Made by a program: the position numbers and the translations under genes. A model generated the notes under the pieces. That model was given only the letters and a program-made list of their open reading frames with translations, searched no databases and was not told where the DNA came from. A stretch of DNA of 64,000 bases from Xanthocytophaga flava (GTDB lineage Bacteria; Bacteroidota; Bacteroidia; Cytophagales; 172606-1). This document shows, piece after piece, positions 14,515 to 24,800 of the stretch (position 1 is its first letter; every line of letters starts with the position of its first letter). The stretch is taken from positions 1-64,000 of the forward strand of contig JASJOS010000023.1 of the NCBI GenBank assembly GCA_030068525.1. Direction: 5' to 3'.

Positions 14515-15546
14515 CTATACCCGGTTTCTGAAAATAAAATAACCTGCCACAAGACTTGCTATTACTGCTCCTACTAACAGATAAAGATGTGATGAAGATT
14601 TATCTGATGCAGTATCTGAACCCGTTTTTAGTGAAGCTCCTTCCTGTGTGAGAGTATCTGCTACTGGCTGAGGTAAAACCGGAACGGGGTTGTCAATGAT
14701 GCCCTGTAGCTCCTTATCCGAAAGAGTATTGTGGGGTAATGGGGTATGTGACTTTACATGAATCTGCTTGAATTTGAGATACCTTTTGGCAAATAGTTCA
14801 CTTCTAAATCCATATTCATAAGCAGTGTTATAGGTAAGCAATGACTCTGTAATATCATCTGTGATGGCTTCAATATTGCCCAACTGAAATAACAGAAAGG
14901 CAACAATGGGTTCGGGAGACTTTACGAATACCTGACGTTCGTCAAGCTGATGAGTGATATGATAACGAAGTTTCGTAAGTTTTTCCAGAGGTAAGGAGGA
15001 TTTAGGAATAGTATCATTGCCTAAGTCTGTTCCTAACATAAACTGGCTCGTGAGATAGGACATGCCTTTCAACTTTACCTCCAGTATTTTCAGATGCAAC
15101 CATTCCGAACCGAAATGTGATTCCGGATTAAGTACAATACTTCTCTGTATCCAGAAGTAAGCCGAATCATTTTTTCCCAGCAATTCATAGGCTGTGCCTA
15201 GATTGGATGCAGTAGCATACAGGTTAGGTTGTATCTTTTCTATAGTAGAGAATATATCTCCTGCTTCCTTATATCGACCCAGATACAGCAGTGCAGCACC
15301 ATAGTCTGAATAGGCTTTTATATGATGTGTTTTTAACCAAATACTTTTTAGTTCTGCTGAATCTTTCTTTAATTGTTTTATCTGATTTTCTTCGTAATCT
15401 GGATCTTCATATGCAAGCAGTTCAGTTAGTTTAATTTTTTTGCCATTTAACAATACATGGCGTAGAACACGATACTCATTGACACATGCGTTTGTGGTGA
15501 GGTAAATACATAGGGTGAAGACAATGGATAGGTAGCTTTTTAGCAT
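14515..15546 (-). CDS. TPR-containing membrane-anchored protein
   Basis: The 343-residue protein has a signal-like start (LKSYLSIVFTLCIYLTTNAC), tetratricopeptide-like repeats around residues 70-140 (AYSDYGAALLYLGRYKEAGDIF, then ATASNLGTAYELLGKNDSAYFWIQRSI) and a C-terminal membrane helix (SSHLYLLVGAVIASLVAGYFIF). Such layout suggests an envelope protein exposing TPRs to the periplasm for protein contacts. No enzymatic motif is seen. It stands alone between two terminators. Confidence 0.75.
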   Translation of the reverse strand: MLKSYLSIVFTLCIYLTTNACVNEYRVLRHVLLNGKKIKLTELLAYEDPDYEENQIKQLKKDSAELKSIWLKTHHIKAYSDYGAALLYLGRYKEAGDIFSTIEKIQPNLYATASNLGTAYELLGKNDSAYFWIQRSIVLNPESHFGSEWLHLKILEVKLKGMSYLTSQFMLGTDLGNDTIPKSSLPLEKLTKLRYHITHQLDERQVFVKSPEPIVAFLLFQLGNIEAITDDITESLLTYNTAYEYGFRSELFAKRYLKFKQIHVKSHTPLPHNTLSDKELQGIIDNPVPVLPQPVADTLTQEGASLKTGSDTASDKSSSHLYLLVGAVIASLVAGYFIFRNRV

Positions 15547-15667
15547 AAAGGAATGAGGGAGCGTATGCTATTTATTCCAAAGAACAGGCAGAAGTAAATG
15601 TGTAGAAGTTTGTATAAGTGGAATAAGCAGATGAACTGTAGGATTTGGTCTGTAGTCTAAACTTTTA

Positions 15668-15713
15668 CAAATGCAGAACCCCAGTCGACTATCTGATTGG
15701 GGTTCTGCATTTG
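15668..15713 (-). terminator. Terminator after the GH43 gene
   Basis: A perfect 16-bp stem (CAAATGCAGAACCCCA, 15668-15683, with its complement at 15698-15713) sits 5 bp beyond the GH43 stop codon; loop of 14 bases. It ends the GH43 transcript. Confidence 0.75.
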
Positions 15714-15717
15714 TGAT

Positions 15718-16701
15718 TTACTTCTTCTTTACAAACGATTTAACACCAGTTGGAGTGATCTTGCGGATATTACCTTTGGTATCAAAATTCAAGCTGTCGA
15801 TACATAACTCCCGCAGTACATATTCTTTCTTTTGAGGAAAAATGCGATGATAGAGAATATAGTCCTGTCCCTTTTCCCTGAAAACTGTATGATGTCCCGG
15901 ACCATAGGTAGTGCTATCAGCAGAGGTAGCCAGAATGGGACTTTCAGGACCTTCTGTCCATGGGCCAAACGGCGTTTTGCTTGTTGAATAGCGAACCTTG
16001 TAGGTAGCATCAATGGCTTTGCCATCCGAGTACATCAGATAATACAGGCCTTTGCGTTTGATCATATGTGGACCTTCAAAGTAGTTGGGAGGAGTAATGT
16101 CTTTTGGTGTTCCGTCAAACGAGATCATGTCGGGTTTGAGCTTAACTGCCAGACAGTGTCCATTGACCCAGTTTAAACCAGATCCCCAGTATAGATAGGC
16201 TTTTCCATCCTCATCAATAAAACAATCCGAATCGATGATATGAACACCAGGGGTAGAGTTGCCTGCCAGCAGAGGAGTATTATCCGCCTTTGCGTTTTTC
16301 CATGGCCCTAACGGACTGTCACTCACACCTGCCCATATTTCACTTCCTACCGATACATACATATAAAACTTACCATTGGGCGCTTTCACTACGGATGGAG
16401 CCCATACCTTACTTCCATTGGATGTAGGACTGGTACACGCTTGTTTGGTAGGCCAGTTAATGTGTTTCTGCGTCCAGTTCACAAAGTCTGTTGACTCCCA
16501 TACCGCCAGTTCGTCCCCTCCCCAGGGATCTATGGTTGCATAGATATAATAGTTGCCCTGATGTTTGATAATGCTGGGATCTGCAAAATATCCCTTGATA
16601 ACCGGATTGGAAATAAAGTCTTTTTTAACCTGGCTCCAGGCAGTGCCTGTTAGAAAAACAAATGCAAATAGAACACGAAATACAGTGCGGCTTACGATCA
16701 T
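15718..16701 (-). CDS. Secreted glycoside hydrolase family 43
   Basis: The 327-residue protein carries a signal peptide (to about residue 23, TAWSQ) and one five-bladed GH43 domain: catalytic base Asp in GYFADPSIIKHQGNYYIYAT near residue 42, the second Asp in IIDSDCFIDEDGKAYLYWG near 159, and the general acid Glu in FEGPHMIKRKG near 209. Family members remove arabinofuranose or xylose from plant-type polysaccharides; which substrate applies cannot be read here. No carbohydrate-binding module and no SusCD pair is nearby, so it is a lone enzyme rather than a utilisation locus. Confidence 0.9.
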   Translation of the reverse strand: MIVSRTVFRVLFAFVFLTGTAWSQVKKDFISNPVIKGYFADPSIIKHQGNYYIYATIDPWGGDELAVWESTDFVNWTQKHINWPTKQACTSPTSNGSKVWAPSVVKAPNGKFYMYVSVGSEIWAGVSDSPLGPWKNAKADNTPLLAGNSTPGVHIIDSDCFIDEDGKAYLYWGSGLNWVNGHCLAVKLKPDMISFDGTPKDITPPNYFEGPHMIKRKGLYYLMYSDGKAIDATYKVRYSTSKTPFGPWTEGPESPILATSADSTTYGPGHHTVFREKGQDYILYHRIFPQKKEYVLRELCIDSLNFDTKGNIRKITPTGVKSFVKKK

Positions 16702-17007
16702 AAAGGATAGGTACTGAGTGAGAATACTATTTTGTGTTAATCATACACAATTCCCTGAAAAATACGTAAGACTTTTTATACTGTCAAATGGGACCGGCAA
16801 TAGATAGTCTATATATACGTAAAGGAAATATGTGGCAGCACTATATTTATTGGCTAGCAGGGTAGCATTGAAAAGATTATGTTTTTTTCTAAGAAAATTG
16901 ATTACTACTTCATAGAGAGTAGTATATATGTTCAGACAAAATAATCAGGGTGAAGGTTTAACACTCTGAAACAGGCTTTGAATAACTTTATCTTTGTAAT
17001 TCATTCT

Positions 17008-20000
17008 ATGATAAAAACTTTACCCCGTGTTATTTTATTTCTATTACTTTTTATAGGATTTACTTCAGAAGTATGGGCACAACAATATACATTTAAACGA
17101 ACAGTTGGTTCTGTTGCAATAAACAGACCTAACGATATTACTGTTGATGGTGATGGGTATATATATGTATCAAGCTATGAGAATGGTATTGCGAAGTTAA
17201 ATCCTGCTGGTGAACTCGTATTCTTCAAAAGTTTAAAAGAAGGGTTTGTAACAAGGGATATTACACTCGATCGTCAGGGGAATTTATGGGCAATAACTGA
17301 TTATGACAGTCGTGTGAAGAAGTTTGACTCAAAGGGTAATGTTGTGTTTGGATTTGGTGCAGCAAGTGCATCAGGTTCTGGTAATGGGTATTTTAAGAAC
17401 CCAATTGGTATTAGTGTAGATCCAAAAGGGAATGTTTGGGTTGCCGATGCAGGCAATAACCGTGTTCAAAAATTTGATCCAACAGGAAAGTTTCTGCTTA
17501 CGTTTGGCTCTCAGGGTAGTGGAGATGGGCAGTTTACTACAATGAATGACCTCTCTGCTGATAACCAAGGTAATATTTGGGTTGTGGATAAAGGAAACAA
17601 TCGTCTCCAGAAGTTTGACTCAAACGGTAATTTTTTGCTAAAAATAGGAGCGTATGGTAGTGCCAATGGACAATTTAATTCTCCTGAAGATGTAAAGATT
17701 GATAATCAAGGCAATGTGTGGGTGGCAGACAAAGATAATTACCGCATTCAGAAGTTTGATTCCACTGGCAGATTTCTGTCAAAATTTGGGGCTCAGGGTG
17801 GAAATTTTGATCAATTATCTTCTCCTGGCAATATATGCCTGGACAAACAGAATAATCTCTACATACTGGATGGTAGTTTGGGGATTAAAAAATATGATCC
17901 TACTATGCATTTGCTACAAACGTTTCCATTTTTAAGCTCAGACAATGGAAAATTTGCCCTTCCAGCAGATGTACAGGTAGATAGTCAGGGTAATGTTTGG
18001 GTAGTAGATAGAGGAAATTTTCGTGTTCAGAAGTTTGATTCTAATGGAAAGTTTTTACTAAAAGTGGGAGGATATGGTACGACTAATGGACTATTCGATA
18101 CGCCTGGTAACATCGCAGTAGATAATCTGGGGAACTTGTGGGTAATCGATGGAGGAACCTACCGCGTTCAGAAATTCAATGCTAATGGTACATTTCTACT
18201 TAAATTTGGTTCTCAGGGAACCTCCAATGGACAATTTGTTGATCTGAGGGACATTGCAACTGACAAGCAGGGGAATGTTTGGATTTGGGATGCTGGCAAT
18301 GGACGTATTCAGAAATTTAATTCGAGTGGAAAATTTCTATTATCATTTGGCTCACTTGGAGCTGGAGATAGTGAGTTTAGCAATTCTTCTTTCATCTCAA
18401 CAGATCTGAATGGGAACTTATGGGTAATGGATTCGGGTAACTCCTCTCTGAAAAAATTTGATTCTACAGGTAAGTTTCTCTTTAAGGTTGGGATGCAAGG
18501 TTCTGGTAATGGACAGTTTTATAATCCGATTGACATAACTGCCGATGTACAAGGTAATATCTGGATAGGAGATCGGGATAACAATCGCTTCCAGAGGTTT
18601 GATTCCAATGGAAAGTTTTTATCACAAACGGATTCCCCAAATGTAATCCCTCTTTATTTTTGCTTTGACTCCTATGGGGCTATGTATTGCACTACGATGG
18701 CAGGCGTTCTGGTATATACCCCTAATTCATCTGTAAATCCTATCTATTCTTTTATAAAAGGTCGGATCTATTCAGACCTGAATCAGAACTGTACCTTTGA
18801 TGGTACTGATAAGCCTGTTTCGGATGTGGTAGTATTGGCAAATCCAGGCAGTTATTATGGCATTACAGATAAAAACGGGAATTATCGTATTGCAGTTGAT
18901 ACTGGATCATATACTGTAAGTCAGGTATTAAATAATACCATTGGTAGTGTGTTGCATCCTATCTGCCCAGCAAATAATATTTCATCATTGGTTTCTATTA
19001 AGACCAAAGGTGATAGTATCTCTAACATCAATTTTGGAAATACAGTCACGGCGATTCCTCACCTTGATATTGCAGTAAGCTCTGATCGCAGGCGCAGATG
19101 CTTTTCTAGTCAGACTGTTGTCACTTTCTCTAATACAGGCTATGCAGATGCTCAGGGTGTGAAAGTGTATGTAAAAATGCCTGAAAATGTGATTCTGCAA
19201 ACTGCTGACAAGCCATTTACAATAACTCCGGACTCTAGTTATGTGTTTTCTATAGGAACACTTGGTGCTAATCAAACAAGTACTATTCAAATCACTGATT
19301 CAGTAGCTTGTATAGCTGATATTACAGGTCTGACAGCTTGTACCAAAGTATGGATTACTCCGGCTAATGATTATACTTTACCTGAGAGTTCCACCTGGGA
19401 TAAGTCAGATATTATGCTGACAGGAAAATGTGTAGAGAACGGACGTGTGCAAATGGTAATTAAGAACATCGGGCATGCAATGGCCGATAGTGCGGAGTTT
19501 CGTATATTGCTCAATGCCCAACTGGCGTTACGCAAAAACTATAAACTAGAGGCAGGGGATAGCCTGGTACTACGGATTCCTGCCAATGGTAAAACAGTCC
19601 GTCTGGAAGCCAATCAACGTCCTGACCATCCACGCAAATCACAAACCAACCTGACTATTGAAGGTTGTGTGGCTTCTACCAGTGATGTGGTCAGCAAGGG
19701 ATTTGTAGACGCCTTGCCACAAGATGACGCAGAACCCGAAGTAGCAGTCGAATGCTTACCTATCATTGACTCATTTGACCCTAATGATAAGTTGGTAAGT
19801 CCTGTAGGTACATCGAAAGACCATTATACACCGACAAATACGGAACTGAAATACACCATTCGCTTTCAGAATACAGGAACCGACTATGCCTACACAGTAA
19901 CTGTCGTTGATACTCTTTCAGAGAGTTTGGATATTTCCACTCTACAGATGGGATCTTCTTCACATATGTATTCCTTGAAGGTTACAGGTAAGGGCCGTCC

Positions 20001-20775
20001 GGTATTGACCTGGAAATTCAATACTATCAATCTACCTGATAGCACCCGTGATCAAGCTGGTAGTAATGGGTTTGTTCAGTTTACCATTAAACCCAAAGCC
20101 AACCTGGCAGAAAAAGCACTAATTGAAAACTTTGCTGATATCTTCTTCGATTACAATGATCCTGTTCGTACCAATACCACAGCCAATGTCCTATATGATG
20201 TACCACCAGTGATTGCCCCACAAAATCAGTTGTCTGAGAAAGGAGTCATATTCCTGCCTCCAACCATCAGCAGCTTTACTCCCGAAACTGCACAGATTGG
20301 TGAGCAGATCACGATTACCGGAACCAATTATCAGACCATACTGACTGACAACACGGTTACAATCAATGGGAAAAAGGCTACTGTGGTTTCTGCTACAGAA
20401 ACACAACTAGTTGTGACTATACCTACAGGAGTAACAGCTGGCAAGGTAAGTGTGACTACTCTGGGTGGAACTGCCACCAGTGAAACAGAATTTGTCATGA
20501 AGCCTACAGCTACCGAACAGCCAGAATGGAGCCGGTCGATTGTTATTTCACCAAATCCATCAGATGGCAGGTTTACGATTGACTTTTCTCAAGCCTCCAC
20601 TCGTATAGAAACCATTGACGTGTATAATAACCTGGGACAGAAAATATATACACAAGCTGTTTCGCAAAGTAGCTATCAGAAAGAACTGGATCTGTCGGGT
20701 AATGGTGTAGGGATTTATCTGGTCGTTTTCAAAACCGATAAAGGCAATGCCACTCGGAAAGTTATAGTGAAGTAA
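17008..20775 (+). CDS. Secreted NHL-propeller protein with T9SS sorting tail
   Basis: The 1255-residue protein starts at the ATG at 17008: a signal peptide follows at once (IKTLPRVILFLLLFIGFTSEVWAQ), while the longer frame from a TTG at 16978 would place it internally; a TAnnTTTG box at 16989-16996 also favours 17008. Residues 30-580 hold about twelve 47-residue NHL repeats (GNVWVADAGNNRVQKFD type), enough for two six-bladed propellers. An SdrD-B/carboxypeptidase-regulatory-like fold (GRIYSDLNQNCTFDGTDKPV), DUF11-like and gliding-type domain (SFDPNDKLVSP), an IPT/TIG domain (about 1084-1165) and a type A T9SS C-terminal domain (VISPNPSDGRF, to the end) follow. Probably cell-surface or released; ligand unknown. 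Confidence 0.88.
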   Translation: MIKTLPRVILFLLLFIGFTSEVWAQQYTFKRTVGSVAINRPNDITVDGDGYIYVSSYENGIAKLNPAGELVFFKSLKEGFVTRDITLDRQGNLWAITDYDSRVKKFDSKGNVVFGFGAASASGSGNGYFKNPIGISVDPKGNVWVADAGNNRVQKFDPTGKFLLTFGSQGSGDGQFTTMNDLSADNQGNIWVVDKGNNRLQKFDSNGNFLLKIGAYGSANGQFNSPEDVKIDNQGNVWVADKDNYRIQKFDSTGRFLSKFGAQGGNFDQLSSPGNICLDKQNNLYILDGSLGIKKYDPTMHLLQTFPFLSSDNGKFALPADVQVDSQGNVWVVDRGNFRVQKFDSNGKFLLKVGGYGTTNGLFDTPGNIAVDNLGNLWVIDGGTYRVQKFNANGTFLLKFGSQGTSNGQFVDLRDIATDKQGNVWIWDAGNGRIQKFNSSGKFLLSFGSLGAGDSEFSNSSFISTDLNGNLWVMDSGNSSLKKFDSTGKFLFKVGMQGSGNGQFYNPIDITADVQGNIWIGDRDNNRFQRFDSNGKFLSQTDSPNVIPLYFCFDSYGAMYCTTMAGVLVYTPNSSVNPIYSFIKGRIYSDLNQNCTFDGTDKPVSDVVVLANPGSYYGITDKNGNYRIAVDTGSYTVSQVLNNTIGSVLHPICPANNISSLVSIKTKGDSISNINFGNTVTAIPHLDIAVSSDRRRRCFSSQTVVTFSNTGYADAQGVKVYVKMPENVILQTADKPFTITPDSSYVFSIGTLGANQTSTIQITDSVACIADITGLTACTKVWITPANDYTLPESSTWDKSDIMLTGKCVENGRVQMVIKNIGHAMADSAEFRILLNAQLALRKNYKLEAGDSLVLRIPANGKTVRLEANQRPDHPRKSQTNLTIEGCVASTSDVVSKGFVDALPQDDAEPEVAVECLPIIDSFDPNDKLVSPVGTSKDHYTPTNTELKYTIRFQNTGTDYAYTVTVVDTLSESLDISTLQMGSSSHMYSLKVTGKGRPVLTWKFNTINLPDSTRDQAGSNGFVQFTIKPKANLAEKALIENFADIFFDYNDPVRTNTTANVLYDVPPVIAPQNQLSEKGVIFLPPTISSFTPETAQIGEQITITGTNYQTILTDNTVTINGKKATVVSATETQLVVTIPTGVTAGKVSVTTLGGTATSETEFVMKPTATEQPEWSRSIVISPNPSDGRFTIDFSQASTRIETIDVYNNLGQKIYTQAVSQSSYQKELDLSGNGVGIYLVVFKTDKGNATRKVIVK

Positions 20776-21822
20776 ACAACTATCTGCTATCCTATATAGT
20801 ATAGACATAATTCAACCCAAATATTGAGTAAAAGGATTTGACTTTGAAGCGGAATACATAGTAAAATAAATAAGCTACAAAGAGAGTTGCATTGACTTCA
20901 ATCATGTGTGGTGGTGTAGGTGCGTTGGCAATCTTTTTCCCGCGAGGTTGGCCTTTGGCCTTGCGGGCGGAAGGATCGGGAAAAAGTGCCTTTTTTTGCT
21001 TACTTTTTTGGGCAAGCAAAAAAGTAAGGAGCCGCAAGAAGAGTGATGTAAAGGATTATAAACTAATGTAGAAAGAGAGATTCCTCAAAAGTTACCCCAA
21101 GCCTACACTATTTTCAAAAATATAGGCTTGAGTTTTATCAAATCCAAAATTCGGGATGACTCATGTTTTTTATGTTATAGAATTAATCATGTAGATGGAT
21201 TTTTAGGTTTCTCAGCTTAAATTTTTTTCCTCTATTGCACTATTTATCTGGGTTTTGCGTTATAAGTATAGTGACTACAACTCTTTGTAGCGTAATTGAT
21301 AAGATTACCTGCTAGTGTTGTGCTATCTATACACACAGAGATCATCTTCATTTGTAAAATATGTGGATATACTTCTACAATTTGTAGAAAGTTTCTACAT
21401 CCGCATGTACATATTTCATCAAAATCAGTTCTCTTTAAGGTTAATTCTCCACTGAATGCATAATTTAGTATTGGCATGTATTTTGGTAAGGTGCTGGTAT
21501 TTGCCTCTTGATAACATACATTACAGATCTTTTTATTCGTATTATTGTTTTTGAAATGATCATTACACTATATTGAGTAATGATTTTTTTGCTATGTAAA
21601 TAGAAATATTTACACGGGTGTCTAGTATTGTTAGAAGCCTGCAGAAAACAGTTTCCACTCTAATGGGATATGGTACATAAAAGTGATAGTAATGCAAGGA
21701 AAGCAAGAGAAGAAAAAAATGTTTTTACATAAGTGAGAGATTTTCCAAAAAAGCGAATTACCACTTACTAAATATATATACAATAGTATAGCTACTTAAT
21801 CTATATACCACGTACCCAATGT
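20776..21822. other. Non-coding stretch with a double hairpin element
   Basis: No convincing gene is seen in this 1-kb gap. At 20939-20968 lies an imperfect GC-rich hairpin (GGCC-TTT-GGCC core), and at 20999-21028 a perfect 12-bp stem (CTTACTTTTTTG / CAAAAAAGTAAG) with a 6-base loop. Frames crossing it are low-complexity and look accidental. The element resembles dispersed hairpin repeats common in Bacteroidota genomes. A 77-codon minus-strand frame at 21244-21477 is cysteine-rich and unsupported. The last 250 bases are AT-rich and should include the kinase promoter, but no TAnnTTTG box was found. Confidence 0.5.
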
Positions 21823-24800
21823 ATGAACTCTAGAAAAAAATCCACGAATGGAACTTCGCAGGCATCACCTGTAGCAGAGACGGCTGAAGTAGATATGTCG
21901 CTTCATACACCAGACGGAACGAACGGGCATGCAAAGCCATTTGGTTCATCTGATGATGAACTGGATGCCAAAGCATTGCTTAGGGTACTCGCTGAAGTGA
22001 AGAATGGTAATTTCTCAGTCCGTATGCCTGTTGATCAGCTCGGACTTTCCGGAAAAATCTGTGATACATTAAATGACATTATAGCTCTCAATGAGAGCCT
22101 GGTTCTTGAGCTTACCACTGCCAGAAGCATTATCGGTAAGCAGGGAAAGCTCAATCACCGTGTAGAACTGCCACGTTATGCCAGAGGGTCGTGGAGTTCC
22201 AGTGTGGATTCAATCAATAGCCTGATTTCCGATCTGGTGCATCCTACCATTGAGATAGCACACGTGATTGGTTCGGTAGCAAAAGGGAACCTGTCGCAGG
22301 AAATGCCTCTCCAGATTGGCGATCACGTATTGCAGGGAGAGTTTGCCCGTATTGCTACTGAGGTAAATGATATGGTTAAACAGCTGAATCTATTCTCTAT
22401 GGAGGTAACGCGTGTGGCACGGGAAGTAGGTTCAGAAGGTAAACTTGGTGGTCAGGCAACGGTAAAAGGAGTAGGTGGGGTTTGGAAAGATTTGACGGAC
22501 TCAGTAAACCAGATGGCAGGTAATCTGACAGCCCAGGTACGAAATATTGCCGAGGTAACCACAGCGGTAGCGAAAGGGGACTTATCCAAAAAGATTACGG
22601 TGGACGTTCAGGGAGAGATCCTCGAATTAAAGAATACGATTAACACCATGGTGGATCAGCTCAACTCCTTCTCCTCAGAGGTAACTCGGGTAGCAAGAGA
22701 GGTGGGTACAGATGGTAAACTCGGTGGACAAGCAGAAGTACAAGGGGTAGCTGGTACCTGGAAAGACTTAACGGACTCGGTGAACCAGATGGCGTCTAAC
22801 CTGACTGGTCAGGTACGGAATATCGCCGAGGTAACCACAGCGGTGGCACGAGGGGATTTGTCGCGTAAGATCACGGTGGACGTAAAAGGAGAAATCCTTG
22901 AGCTGAAAAATACAATTAACACCATGGTGGATCAGTTGAACTCCTTCTCTGCTGAGGTAACGCGTGTGGCGAGAGAAGTAGGTTCAGAAGGAAAATTAGG
23001 TGGTCAGGCAACGGTAAAAGGAGTAGGTGGGGTTTGGAAAGATTTGACCGAGTCTGTAAACCAGATGGCATCAAACCTGACAGCCCAGGTGCGTAACATT
23101 GCTGAGGTAACAACCGCCGTGGCAAATGGTGACTTGTCGAAAAAGATTACGGTAGACGTTCAGGGAGAGATCCTCGAATTAAAGAATACGATTAACACCA
23201 TGGTGGATCAGCTCAACTCGTTTGCCTCAGAGGTAACACGTGTGGCGCTGGAAGTAGGTACGGAAGGTAAACTCGGTGGTCAAGCGAAAGTACAAGGGGT
23301 TGGTGGAACCTGGAAAGATTTAACGGACTCAGTAAACCAGATGGGTTCAAACCTGACAGCTCAGGTACGGAACATTGCTGAGGTAACAACCGCCGTGGCA
23401 AATGGTGACTTGTCGAAGAAAATTACGGTGGATGTTGCAGGGGAGATTTTGGAATTAAAGAAAACCATCAATACGATGGTGGATCAGCTCAACTCGTTTG
23501 CCTCAGAGGTAACGCGTGTGGCGCTGGAAGTAGGTACAGAGGGTAAACTCGGTGGGCAAGCGAAAGTACAAGGAGTTGGAGGTACCTGGAAAGACTTAAC
23601 CGAGTCTGTAAACCAGATGGGTTCAAACCTGACAGCTCAGGTACGGAACATTGCTGAGGTAACAACCGCCGTGGCCCGAGGGGATTTGTCGCGTAAGATT
23701 ACAGTAGACGTAAAAGGAGAGATCCTCGAGTTGAAGAATACGATTAACACCATGGTGGATCAGCTCAACTCGTTTGGTTCGGAAGTAACAAGGGTAGCAA
23801 GAGAGGTAGGTTCAGAAGGAAAATTAGGTGGTCAGGCAAACGTGCCAGGTGTGGGTGGAACCTGGAAAGATTTGACCGATTCAGTAAATAAAATGGCGTC
23901 AAACCTGACAGCTCAGGTACGTAACATTGCTGAGGTAACAACCGCCGTGGCAAATGGTGACTTGTCGCGTAAGATTGAGGTGGATGTTCAGGGAGAGATC
24001 CTTGAGTTGAAGAATACGATTAACACCATGGTGGAGCAGCTTCGGGCCTTTGCATCTGAAGTAACACGGGTAGCGAGGGAAGTAGGTACGGAAGGTAAAC
24101 TCGGTGGTCAGGCAAACGTGCCAGGTGTGGGTGGAACCTGGAAAGATTTGACCGATTCAGTAAACCAGATGGCAGGTAACCTGACCGCTCAGGTACGGAA
24201 TATTGCCGATGTGGCGATTGCCGTGGCGAACGGGGATATGTCACGTAAGATTACAGTGGACGTGCGGGGAGAAATCCTTCAGCTGAAAGAAACGCTGAAT
24301 ACGATGGTGGATCAGCTTCGGGCGTTTGCATCCGAAGTAACACGGGTAGCGAGGGAAGTAGGTACAGATGGTAAACTTGGTGGACAGGCATTCGTACCAG
24401 GGGTAGCTGGAACCTGGAAAGATTTGACAGACTCCGTAAACCAGATGACGGGTAACCTGACTTCACAGGTACGAAATATTGCCGAGGTGACAAAAGCGGT
24501 GGCATCGGGTGACTTGTCTAAAAAGGTAACTATCGACGTAAAAGGGGAGATCTTTGATTTGAAAAATACCATCAATACGATGGTGGATCAGCTCAACTCG
24601 TTTGCGTATGAGGTAACACGTGTGGCACGGGAAGTAGGTACAGAAGGAAAGCTCGGTGGACAAGCAGAAGTACAGGGGGTAGCCGGTACCTGGAAAGATT
24701 TGACTGACTCGGTAAACATGATGGCGTCCAACCTGACAAACCAGGTACGGGGCATTGCAAAGGTTGTGACTGCTGTAGCAACAGGTAACCTGAAGCAAAA

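Noticed and set aside
20792-21037. An 81-codon minus-strand frame in the gap before the giant kinase
   Set aside because: It runs through the double-hairpin repeat and has low-complexity composition; more likely a repeat shadow.
21244-21477. A 77-codon cysteine-containing minus-strand frame
   Set aside because: No signal, motif or operon context, and AT-rich background makes chance frames likely.
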